Below are positions 19,703 through 27,999 of a stretch of DNA of 29,140 nucleotides, piece by piece. Source of the stretch: Chara braunii (Eukaryota; Streptophyta; Charophyceae; Charales; Characeae). Every line of letters begins with the position of its first letter. Within the stretch, counting starts at the first letter, position 1. A program made the translations under genes and the position numbers. Where the stretch lies: NCBI GenBank assembly GCA_003427395.1, contig BFEA01000176.1:2536193-2565332 (forward strand), written 5' to 3'. Below the pieces are notes generated by a model. The model made no database searches. It was not told the origin of the DNA and saw only the letters and a list, made by a program, of their open reading frames with translations.

Positions 19703-20640
19703 GGTACGGGCCACCAAGTCTGCCCAAAGCGGTTACCAAGGGGACGGTCTTTGGGGCTGCGTCGGTAGGTGAGGGACATCGGCGAGTAGCGCGACAACGC
19801 GTCCAACTCTTGAAAAAGCGGTTTCAAGAGTGGTGTGCCGAGACCCTATGTCAGGAAATTTTCGACATTCCCTCTTTCGACAAAAAAACCCTCTTCGCCA
19901 CACAACATGTCGAAGTGAAGAACTCACGAGTCGTATGCACAAAAGAGACAAACAGGGGTGAAGACAGGACAAGCGTTGGTGAGTTCTCTTTTTCGACATT
20001 CGGGCAAGAATTCGACATCCCATTCGAGGACTGTCAAAAATGTCCAAATTGCAGGCTGGGAAACGATCCCTTCTCGAGAGGAGGTGTCGAAACCCTTTCC
20101 TTGACAGCTCCTGAATTTTTTTTGCATCTGGGATTTTTACATGCTGTGTGGCGAGGAGAATTTTCGACATTGGTGTGGCGAGGCCCTTACTCACCGAACT
20201 TATCAATGCAAAATGTGTCAGACGGCTTGCCACACCATCGACACAAGTTGTGGAGAGTCTATTCGGTTTCCCTGCCTATGCACAATGATTTGCGGAGGGT
20301 GGTCCTCAAACTTCTCCACAAAACAACTTTTTGGAGAGTGCAGGGGTTCACAAGTCGACATCAGGCAGACAAAAAATTTTGACTTTTCTGTAGAAGAAAT
20401 CTAATGGCGGGTAAGTGCAACCAGGCCTCGAGTTCGACACAATTCTCATATTTTTCACTCTCCACGCATCCGCCACGAAATGTGACGGATGGCGAGTAGT
20501 GCAACTAGGCCCACACTCTGGGAGCACGGTTCCACTAGCAAAGGAGTAAGGTAAACTGTGTCCCACAAATACCTGTGGGACATTTACGGGACATCGTCCG
20601 ACCACTGATGCAGGAGAATCCGATGACAGCGAATTGCGAT
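19703..20640. other. Unassigned region with TTCGACA motif cluster
   Basis: No protein family is recognisable. Long frames on both strands (plus to 20,382, minus 20,233-19,733) look like chance openings, because both strands are open over the same bases and neither has a family pattern. TTCGACA occurs perfectly at 19,861, 19,876, 19,992, 20,011, 20,163 and 20,433, and inverted at 19,909 and 20,085. A second pair of similar strings, atggcgggtaagtgcaaccaggcc (20,404) and atggcgagtagtgcaactaggccc (20,489), also recurs. Confidence 0.5.
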
Positions 20641-22035
20641 GGATTTATATTATGAAGTGGTGTTTTTTTTTGTTTTTTTTTTTTTTTTGCTTTTCTTTTC
20701 AGTTCCGAACACTGCCAGGCGGGAAAACAAAATAGAAAGACTTATTTTGATTAGCAGCTCTTCAAAAGATTTGAAAAAATCAGGTACTCGAAGGGCATGT
20801 TTTTTACCCCCTTCTTTTTCTCGGTCAACCGTAACCCCTTTCAGGACTTTACTTTTCTTTTAAAATATACATGCTTCGGCATGGCAACCGTCAAAGAAGG
20901 GACTTTTCCCCATCAGGCACACGAAGGGACTCCCTTGCGGTGGTACGCGAAACTGCAACAGTCACGTACCACTCTGTCCTTATTAGGCATCATTTGGAGG
21001 GGGAGGAGAAGGAGGAGACGGGAGGGTTAGTGGGACAGCAGCACTTTCAAAAGTCGGCCTCCTTCCCATGTTGGGAAATGTACGTCGCCATTTTCTCTTT
21101 TTGAAGTCTTAAAATTACTTTTCTTCCTTTTCTTACAGTACCGCACAGGTCCAAATAGGCCATGACTCGTGTGCTAGTAGAACCGTGCCCCGGGGGAGAA
21201 CACTGGCTACACTATTATCAACATGCACAAAAGACAAGAAATTTGACAATGTATCTTTCCATGGTCTAGCGGAGCACTCAGTCCGATTTTGCACATTCGG
21301 AGAGAGTAGTGAAGAGACGCCCGTTGTTCTTCAATTCTAGACCGTAGATTGCAAGGATCAGTGGCCAGAAATATAGAATGGGGAAAAGGAGACCGTGGTC
21401 AGACCAAAAGGAGACTGTGGCCCCACGCGGTCTGACCACGGGTCAAGTGAGACGACTCGGAAAAGACAAAACTCCACTCCTACCGTCCTAACATTAATTA
21501 TTACTCGTCGTTTCTTCGTTTTCTTTGTTTTCTTGCCCCTTTCTAGTTGTGAGGAGTTGCTCCTGCTGAGAACCTGGCCCAGAGTCCGTACATTATAGAG
21601 GCCCTGTGGCGCAACAGCTGACGATTGTGGAGGGCCCACCAGGTGTGGTGCTCCGCCTGGGATAGAGATGGAGATGGAGAAAGAAGGGGGAGCGAGATGG
21701 CACAGCGCGGCTCCCACACTAGACTCCAACGCACGTGCTCCAAAATGTGCAAATGTAGCATGATCTCACTAACAGACAACGGCTGGGGTATACCCAAGCG
21801 GACTGACTTGACTGGACTGGACTGGCTCGTACCGACAGAGGTACCGGCCTGGACTGGACTACCCCGAATACAACACAGGCTTGTGAAAACAGGCCAAGGG
21901 GCTGGTCTCACAGGCCAACCAGAGATCCGCTATACGGTCCTCGGACTGTGATGGATCACCTAGATACAAGCACGCTTCCGCCAAGAAGCAGAACTTTAGC
22001 AAAGAAAAAGAAAACCCGAGTAGTCTAGGATGCGG
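20641..22035. other. Unassigned region with splice-acceptor-like sites
   Basis: No recognisable coding. Two long pyrimidine tracts end in CAG: tttgcttttcttttcag (ending 20,701) and cttccttttcttacag (ending 21,138). They resemble 3' splice sites for a plus-strand gene, and a caggtact string near 20,780 could be a donor. A strong inverted repeat lies at 21,391-21,444, and a purine-rich run lies at 21,659-21,695. These could be remnants of a host gene or of a retroelement 3' region. I cannot assemble an exon chain with a sensible product. Confidence 0.3.
21391..21444. repeat. Inverted repeat (gtggtcagacc hairpin)
   Basis: gaccgtggtcagacc (21,391-21,405) is complementary to ggtctgaccacgggtc (21,429-21,444), with 11 consecutive pairs plus 4 more across a one-base bulge and a 23-base loop. 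Function is unknown. Confidence 0.7.
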
Positions 22036-22059
22036 AGCAAGCTCCATGCTGAGTCCATG

Positions 22060-22340
22060 CGATGCAACCTAGGATAGGAAATGTCACAAAAACAACAATG
22101 TCACATCTAATAGCCTTAGTGAAAGCAGAAGCCACTAACTAGGATACATGTCATAGGAAAGCAAAAAGTAATGACAATTAGATCCTAGAATGTTGGAGGC
22201 AGTAACCTAAGTCTGGAAACAGCTGACTAGTGTATAAGTCCTAAGAACAACAAAAGCAGAACAACTAAATCCTATAAATGTCAGAGGCGGTAGCCTCAGT
22301 CTGAGAGCAGCAAAGCAGCAACAAGACAACCATATGTCAC
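22060..22340. repeat. Diverged repeat units downstream of the chromovirus
   Basis: Three or four loose copies of about 75-95 bp share an aacaac..aaatccta..atgtcagaggcggtagcctcagtctg-like order (22,082, 22,170, 22,258). They are strongly diverged, so the period is uncertain. Confidence 0.5.
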
Positions 22341-23178
22341 AGGAGGAGTGTGTCGCAAACCAAAAGGTGGGATGGTCTTTGAGGGTGGTGAATGCAGCCT
22401 AGGGGTCGATAACTCCTAAGGGCATTCACACAAAATGACAGGGAGCCATATGTCATCAGGCTCAATGAGGGCAGGGAACTGGGAGCGAACAAAACCAATG
22501 ACCCAAACAGATAGACCATCAGGGAGAGTAATGCTCGACTAAAGGGGTGACCACTATGGAGGGTCGACCATGCAAGGGAACAAGGGAGCCTGGTATACTG
22601 CGCGCACCTAAATGAAGCATGTGAGGCTGCCTCACTAGGGCGTGAGGGCCGGCAGAGGGTAGAAAAAGTGATGGGTATGGGAATCATGGAAATGACTCCT
22701 AAGATGGAAGAAGTCGGAGTTGGATCCGTAAGCTGGGAAGCCAGGGCAACGCTACGGTCCCGATGCCTATGCGTATACCAAGGGAGAGCCCAACTCAGAG
22801 GAACCCGGCGAATGGAGACTATCATGTGACACAACCAAGGTACTGTACAGGGTAAGGTGGTAAGAGAGTGATGACGTCTTAAGTAGGCAGAGCTGATCGT
22901 GATGAAGTCCATGAAGTTGTCGATGATGTCCATGAATGTCGTCCAGGAAGAGCCGCAACGTCGACGAGCTGAAGTGGCAAAAGTGAAGTGGATGGAGTAC
23001 TGAGAAGTCAAAGATGTGGGAAGATCAGTCAGAGTCAATCATCGTATCGAGCAGGACGACGACGAGTGCGATGTGGACGCTCAGAAGCATCCGGCTTCTG
23101 CTGAAGGTATGCCTCGGATGGAGCAGGTTCGACTTCAGCGGTCTCCTAAGCCGAGGGAGAAGGAGGAGGGTCAGTGGG
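22341..23178 (-). other. Downstream region of Gypsy-2, no clear gene
   Basis: This lies 3' of the chromodomain stop codon on the minus strand, so it should contain the 3' untranslated part and LTR of Gypsy-2, but no border can be placed. A 233-codon minus frame (23,038-22,337) is open. It is rich in Ser, Leu, His and Pro, lacks domain patterns and is probably chance. Confidence 0.35.
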
Positions 23179-23532
23179 CTAAGGAGGAGCAGTTAACCCA
23201 CCACGACGAGCACGGTCATAGGCACGCACCAACATGCGAGCGTGCTGCAAGTGCTCGAGGGGCTCCCAAGTAGCCTCCTCATCAGGGTTACCCTTCCAAC
23301 GTACGAGATACTCGATATGGGGAGGGTTGTCATCGGTGACTCGGCGACCAATCATGTCTGAAACGAGGAACTCCTCGTGGCCGTCCACCATGATGGGTGG
23401 AGGGCACTCGTATGGTCGTCCAGCGAAACGTTTAGACGGTCTACGGTAGGGACGCAGTAACGAGACATGATAAACATCGTGCACACGAGCTTGGCGTAGG
23501 TAGTCGAGCAGCTTTACACGAAAGTTGACCGG
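23179..23532 (-). pseudogene. Gypsy-2 integrase C-terminus and chromodomain
   Basis: These are the last about 115 codons of a chromovirus pol. Residues VNFRVKLLDYLRQARVHDVY and HVSLLRPYRR are the end of the integrase C-terminal domain (the usual form is xxVHPVFHVSxLRPY). A chromodomain with YLVRWKGNPDEEATWEPLEH and LQHARMLVRAYD follows, including the aromatic residues Tyr, Trp and Trp. Chromodomains in this position direct new insertions to modified chromatin in chromoviruses. Its upstream part is at 27,030-27,374; the 3,493-bp insertion splits the two exactly at a Ser-Pro-Val codon series. It stops at 23,179. Confidence 0.92.
23529..23532. repeat. CCGG target-site duplication (left copy)
   Basis: The four bases CCGG before the insertion are repeated at 27,026-27,029 after it. 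Removing the insertion and one CCGG restores the reading frame across the split integrase (aaagttga-ccgg-gctagaag on the plus strand). Confidence 0.8.
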
Positions 23533-23744
23533 TGTCGAGCGCATTGGTCCCGCACGGGGACCCTTTCGGCCATGTCAAGCAAGATTTTGCGGGACTTGTC
23601 GCGGAGAGCATTTCCCGCTCCGACCGAGTGCGCCAGCCNTACCTCTCGCGAACCCCTATGACAGGATAAGGTCACGCGAGGCACCGCTTACCCCCATCTG
23701 CGGAAGTTGTCACCATCGCTTAGGTGGGCGTATCCCGAATATAA
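23533..23744 (+). repeat. Inverted LTR-start fragment of Gypsy-3
   Basis: It aligns in inverse orientation to 26,814-27,025 (shared strings tgtcgagcgcat, ggtcccgcacggggaccc, cttgtcgcggagagc, gtgacaac and caggataaggtcacgcgag-like). The match stops at gtatccc (GGGATAC on the minus strand), which is also the sequence of the RT codons it joins. A single N lies at 23,639. Together with the full LTR it forms a long terminal inverted repeat. Confidence 0.85.
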
Positions 23745-24251
23745 GTCTATGAGAGATATTATGGCTCTCCCAGCGCAGGCCTCTGAAAGCGCATCAGCGT
23801 TGGGGAGGCCACCTACGTCTCTCACCGTTACTGCGTTGAAGCGTTGCAAATCCTGTACCCACCTCAGAGTCCCATTGGGTTTGACAAAGCAAAATCAAGG
23901 GGATGCATGCGGTCCACTCGAGTAGTCTACCACATGTGTGCGAATCTTCCCATCAAGGTATGTGACTACCTTTTCTTCATCAGCTGGATTAGGATACCGC
24001 GCACCTCGCAAGTTCCATGGCTCGTGAGGTACGGTGTGTATCCTTATCATCGGGATTATATCCACGTCCAGACGACCTCTCTCATCATCACTAAAGGCAT
24101 ATGCAGCGTGCCGTCCTCTTATGGTTTCCACCATAAGCTTTTCTTCATGCGCTGTAAGGAAGCCAGCCTCCCGTATAATCAGCGCTTTCTCTGTCTCAGG
24201 AGTGATACGGCACGACTTATTCTCCGCGTTGTCTCGCATCTGCCATATCAA
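23738..24251 (-). pseudogene. Gypsy-3 reverse transcriptase, N-terminal part only
   Basis: From 24,251 leftwards: AAYAFSDDERGRLDVDIIPM, RIHTVPHEPWNLRGARYPNP, EEKVVTYLDGKIRTHVVDYS, SSGPHASP, then TGA where family members have Trp, FCFVKPNGTLRWVQDLQRFN, AVTVRDVGGLPNADALSEA and ISLIDLYSGY. This is the start of gypsy RT through motif A, whose catalytic Asp (LIDLYSGY) is present. Sequence then switches to the inverted LTR fragment, so motifs B-E, RNase H and integrase are missing. The same segment of Gypsy-1 RT (7,010-7,350) aligns well. Non-functional by truncation and the stop. Confidence 0.9.
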
Positions 24252-24322
24252 CTCTCATTCCCGCTCGTAGTAAACCTCCTGCTCTTCTGCAACGAGCACG
24301 GGAACAGGGCGACACTTCTGAT

Positions 24323-25165
24323 CTACCCTTTTGTACCGTCTTTGTGCCCCCTGCTTGAGCCCACCCCTAAAAAAGGTCGAGTTGCGCTTTGGGGCTGTGC
24401 TCCAATTGCTCCACCTATCCTTCCCGACGTTCGATATACCAATTTCATTTCCCCTTCTCTCATTTGTTCCACCACCTTCTCTCTCAAGGCTTCCACAGCC
24501 TCTGGGTCCGCCATCCCATAGGTCGACACTATGTCCATAGCATCGCCTATACTCGCTAGGCTAAAGGTCAGTGCCTCTGGCCCTCTTTCCTCTTCAAACT
24601 TACTGCTTTTCAGTCTCAACCTCTCTTCTTCTGGTTCTTTTATGGTGAAAGAACCGGGGTTGGGCCGGTTTCTTATACTCCTAGGTCTTGTGTTCTTGCA
24701 AATGATAATCTCATAATTTCCGCATACTGGATCGAACAGGACGAGGAACATAGTCCCGCCATGCTTGTTGAGTATGACGGTCTCTGTTCGACTTAAGAAT
24801 GACCTACCAAGTAGAATAGGGTGATCAAGATCAGGCAACACGAAAAAACAACTCCTTACTTTCACTTTCCCGATTTCGAGGATCACCGATGATGCGGTCC
24901 CTATGAAAACCGACCGACTATTTGCCCCCATCAAGACCCCATTGTCAGAGCGATCTATCTTCATTCCTAAGCGCACAGCATGCTCCTCCTTAATGAGGTT
25001 CATCTCCGCGCCACTGTCCACCATTGTCGTGCATGTCTTTCCCTTCACCACTACATCAAGGCAACCACATGCGACAGACTAACAATCCAGCTTTGTACCA
25101 ACCTCTGCCCATTCTGCCTCTTTAGGGATTATGGTCCCTAATCGCACACTGGCCACCATTTTCCA
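24323..25165 (-). pseudogene. Gypsy-3 aspartic protease region
   Basis: A 242-codon frame from 25,051, with coding upstream to about 25,165 (GTIIPKEAEWAEVGTKLDC). The active site TMVDSGAEMNLI is intact (Asp-Ser-Gly), followed by VRSCFFVLPDLDHPILLGRS, the second hydrophobic strand. A charged linker (KEPEEERLRLKSSKFEEERG) and a helix (ADPEAVEALREKVVEQMREG) lead towards RT. A stop at about 25,079 precedes the protease ATG. The retropepsin domain would cleave the element polyprotein. Compared with Gypsy-1, this copy keeps the catalytic Gly. Confidence 0.85.
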
Positions 25166-25194
25166 CAAGCGGTTATCGGGTAGCTGAAAATTCA

Positions 25195-25612
25195 GGAATG
25201 AAAATTCTGAAGTGAGAGTTTTAGGCAGTCTGTATATCCTGAATGGTCCTGAAGTGGTGAAAGGTCCGAAGACCCTGAAAACCACCTGTTTAGGCAGGCT
25301 GCATCCTGAAGTGGTGAAGGGTGTCCTGAAGTGGTCAAGTGACAATTTTGGGCAGTCCGATAGGCCTGAATGGTCCTGAAGTGGTGAAAGGTCCGAAGAC
25401 CATGAAAACCACCCTTCACCACTTGAGGATGCCGCCTGCCTAAACAGATGGTTTTCAGGGTCTTCGGAGCTTTCACCACTTCAGGACCATTAAGGATTTT
25501 TAGACCTGAATAGTCCTGAAGTGGTGAAAGGTCCGAAGACCCTAAAAACCACCTGTTTAGGCAGGCTGCATCCTGAAGTGGTGAAGGGTGTCCTGAAGTG
25601 GTGATGAAAAAT
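25195..25612. repeat. Palindromic 75-bp repeat cluster inside Gypsy-3
   Basis: A unit beginning ggtcctgaagtggtgaaagg, then tccgaagaccctgaaaacca, cctgtttaggcaggctgcat and cctgaagtggtgaagg, is present in direct orientation at 25,245-25,320 and 25,511-25,587 and in part at 25,372-25,412. It is inverted at 25,414-25,488. The inverted unit can pair with either neighbour (a stem of about 75 bp with a loop of about 22 bases on the right side). The cluster interrupts the coding between the gag C-terminal part and the protease and has no counterpart in Gypsy-1, so it is a later insertion. Confidence 0.88.
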
Positions 25613-26217
25613 AAGACTGTTGTTAACCTTTTCTCCCATTTTCCTAGATAACCGTGTTTTTAGCTCATCCCTTAGCCTTGGCGCCGAAGCCATGACGTCC
25701 TTTAGGTTCATAAGATGATTATGGCCCTCAAGGATCCTATCCATTATCTCCTCCACGTCAAATCCTTCCTCCACTCGAACAACATACTTTTTTTTCTTTA
25801 CTTCTGAGGCTTTATCCGTATCAGGTTTGGCATCTCTATTTTTGGCCCTTTGCTCAGCCTTCTCGTCCTNTTCTTTTCTCAATCTGTCGTCCTCATCCTC
25901 CTCTTCCCCTGGAACGTCTATAACCTTTTTCTCCCCACTAGGCTCAGGAACATCCTTTGTCGGTTCCTCAGGGCTCACCGAAACTTGGCCCTTGTCCTCA
26001 CAGCATGCGGTACTCTCCTCGATCTGGAGGGTGGCCTGTGGGTCTGAATTAGGGCCTTATCCATACGCACCTTTCGTGTTGGCCTACGCCTTCNATTTGG
26101 GACGACTATCTGCAGTTGTTTCCTCCTTTGAGTTTCCATGGTTGGACGTTGTGGTATGTGGTAGCTGTCAAAGTCAAACCCCTTGATTTTTGGCTACCAC
26201 GACAGCCCTGAAGCTGT
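25613..26217 (-). pseudogene. Gypsy-3 gag C-terminal part
   Basis: Minus-strand coding with a charged low-complexity linker (EEDEDDRLRKE, DEKAEQRAKNRDAKPDTDKA), then EEGFDVEEIMDRILEGHNHL, MNLKDVMASAPRLRDELKTR and LSRKMGEKV. Gypsy-1 has the matching segment ISIDEVLKKLLEE with SWKEAVALVPKFREELKKMV just upstream of its protease, so the assignment is by position and pattern. The 5' part (26,217-25,980) is frame-broken, with isolated N bases at 25,870 and 26,094. The palindromic cluster cuts it at 25,612. Confidence 0.7.
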
Positions 26218-26499
26218 CTACTCAACCCCTCTGTACAGGGTGCAGAAGTAGGTGTGGTCTTCAACCGCACATGGCGGTTGTCTAGCGCCAGAGGGTAACT
26301 CCTCAACGCGCTTGTCAGCCGACACTTGAGTGTCGAACACGACCCTCGAGGTTATCAAGGGTCGAGAGGTTACGAGTACTATGTAGTACCCCATCAGCGT
26401 GAATGCTTGCGTATGGTTGGTCAATATGAGGAGGTCATGCGCTCGCACAACTCTTATACGAAAATCCGGCGCACGATACCTATCTGATTCTCGCGACAT
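26218..26499 (-). pseudogene. Gypsy-3 first ORF segment (N-terminal, family unclear)
   Basis: ATG 26,499 opens 93 codons: SRESDRYRAPDFRIRVVRAH, LLILTNHTQAFTLMGYYIVL and VFDTQVSADKRVEELPSGAR, then a stop. It follows the LTR and leader at the expected start of gag. No zinc knuckle or capsid core is visible, and the segment between it and the charged linker is too short for a full gag, so a large deletion of gag is likely. Confidence 0.5.
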
Positions 26500-26681
26500 A
26501 AAATTATGGGTCGGATACTGAAGGGACTAGGAGTGTTGTTGGGTTGTGGTGTTGTTTATGGTGTTTGTTTTGTGTGTTTCCATGTGTTGTGTGTGGGTAG
26601 ATGTGAGTGTTGTGGTGTAACGCGTGGATGCATCCTAGTGGACCGACGTCGAGTCGCGTTTGGGACCTCAGCCCTCCAATG
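26500..26681 (-). other. Gypsy-3 leader with unusual primer-site candidate
   Basis: On the minus strand, three bases after the LTR end lies TGGAGGGCTGAGGTCCCAAA (26,677-26,658), in the position and with the TGG start of a primer-binding site. I cannot match it to a plant tRNA 3' end from memory. The rest is GT-rich on the plus strand (26,530-26,620) and contains no gene. Confidence 0.4.
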
Positions 26682-27025
26682 TGTCGATTCACGTGCGGGT
26701 TCGGTTTTTGGGCGTTCGACCGCGCGTAACCCCTATGCTACAGCGAACAAGAAACGTCCTCAGCAGGGCCACCTCTGCAATTGCATACAAAAAACTTCGC
26801 ATGTGGTTCAGTAGCTTGGCGGGGATACGGCCACCTAAGGGATGGTGACAACTCCCGCACGTGGAGGTAAGTGGTGCCTCGCGTGACCCTATCCTGTCGT
26901 AGGGGCTCGCGAGAGGTACTGCTGGCGCACTCGGCCGGAGCGGCAAACGCTCTCCGCGACAAGTCCTGCAAAATCCTGCGTAACACGGCCGGGAGGGTCC
27001 CCGTGCGGGACCGATGCGCTCGACA
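26682..27025 (-). mobile_element. Full LTR of Gypsy-3 (344 bp)
   Basis: On the minus strand it starts TGTCGAGCGC at 27,025 and ends GAATCGACA at 26,682, so its termini are the perfect short inverted repeat TGTCGA/TCGACA expected of an LTR. Homology to the copy at 19,345-19,702 covers 26,695-27,025. The plus-strand sequence gcggggatac at about 26,818 is the point where the shorter inverted copy at 23,533-23,744 stops. Confidence 0.75.
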
Positions 27026-27029
27026 CCGG
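27026..27029. repeat. CCGG target-site duplication (right copy)
   Basis: Right partner of CCGG at 23,529-23,532. Ty3/gypsy integrases usually make 4-6 bp duplications, so 4 bp is in range, but a 4-bp palindrome could also be coincidental. Confidence 0.75.
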
Positions 27030-27980
27030 GCTAGAAGTCGTATCGGAACCGACGGCCTGGAAAATGCGGCATGCGCCAAAGAAGCGACACCGAAACTTGC
27101 GAAGCATGTCCGCTTCGAGCTGTAAGTGGCCGACGTCGATAAGCACATCATCACCGACCTTGAATAAATGATCCATCCTCGATCAGTTCGCACGTGCTGC
27201 CATGCGAGTCTGGGAAGTGGCTACGTGCTCATGCACGGTCTTCATGATCGACGTCATGTGTGCAACCCAATCATCCAGCCCGGGACAACTCGTGTCGGGG
27301 TGCATCTGTGACGGTCGAAGGAAGTCCCCGGGAACACGAGGGTGATAGTCGAGGTCGCAATAGTAAGGCGACATCCTAGTGGTTGGCGAGACGGCATGGT
27401 TGTAGCCTATCTCTACGTGGGCAAGATGGAGACCTCACTGCTAGTCGTCACAAACAATCTTTCGGAGAATATCTCCGAGAGTCTTGTTCGTGACCTCGGT
27501 CCGATCATCAGTTTGGGGATGGTAAGACGAGGAGAAGCGGAGCTGGGTGTCGTAAACCTCGTAGAGCCGTTGCCAAAAACGGCGAGTAAAGCGCCGGTTA
27601 CGGTGAGATATGATGCTCAAAGGCAAGTCGTGGTCATGCACGACTTGGTCAAACACGATGTCGGCGACCTCACGTGCACTGATGGCATAGTGACACGGAA
27701 CAAAGCGTGCACGGTTCGTGAAGCGGTCGACGACGACCAGGATAGCATCATGACTGCGGGGGGTCGGAGGATGAAGAGGACCGATAAAGTCCATCGAGAT
27801 GGACTGCCAACGACCCTCAGGGATAGGAAGAGGTTGGAGCAAACCATAATGCAGGTGGTTCGCATTGTTCACCTCCTGACATGTGGGACACTCTGCAACG
27901 TAGTCCTTCACAAAGTCCTTGAGCTTCGGCCAGACGTATAGGCGGCTCACATGAGCCAACGTCTTGTGGAACCCCATATG
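27030..27980 (-). pseudogene. Gypsy-2 integrase (chromovirus), catalytic Asp lost
   Basis: From 27,977: the zinc-binding region with GFHKTLAHVSRLYVWPKLKD and ECPTCQ (CX2C); the core first Asp in QSISMDFIGPLHPP; the second-Asp region reading IISHRNRRFTRRFW where family members have Ser-Asp-Arg-Asp, so both Asp positions are substituted (His and Asn); and the Glu region YHPQTDDRTEVTNKTL. A stop lies at about 27,441, then coding continues (YHPRVPGDFL; 27,374-27,183) and, after another stop, FKVGDDVLIDVGHLQLEADM and RKFRCRFFGACRIFQAVGSD, the C-terminal domain. It breaks off at the fold-back insertion and resumes at 23,532. Predicted inactive. Confidence 0.92.
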
Positions 27981-27999
27981 AACGGCGGCTGCCTGGTCA

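Larger units (their letters stand above)
23533..27025 (-). mobile_element. Fold-back Gypsy-3 copy inserted in Gypsy-2
   Basis: The element is 3,493 bp. Both outer ends are the same LTR terminus facing outward: TGTCGAGCGCATTGGTCCCG on the plus strand at 23,533 and TGTCGAGCGCATCGGTCCCG on the minus strand from 27,025. Between them, on the minus strand, lie LTR, leader, gag, protease and the first part of RT. A normal element would have a direct LTR at the left; this one has an inverted 212-bp piece instead. Flanking CCGG copies and the restored integrase frame show a single insertion. The parent family is gypsy, related to but distinct from Gypsy-1. Confidence 0.82.

Noticed and set aside
19612-20382. 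256-codon plus-strand frame as a gene
   Set aside because: It starts within the Gypsy-3 LTR, runs opposite a 166-codon minus frame and shows no domain pattern; it looks like chance opening.
22337-23038. 233-codon minus-strand frame as a gene
   Set aside because: The composition is simple (Ser, Leu, His, Pro), with no motif, and it lies in the expected 3' untranslated/LTR part of Gypsy-2.
23533-27025. DNA transposon with terminal inverted repeats that captured a gypsy fragment
   Set aside because: The right end is a complete LTR with TGTCGA/TCGACA borders directly followed by leader and gag in the correct orientation, so a rearranged LTR element is the simpler reading. It is not excluded until other copies are seen.
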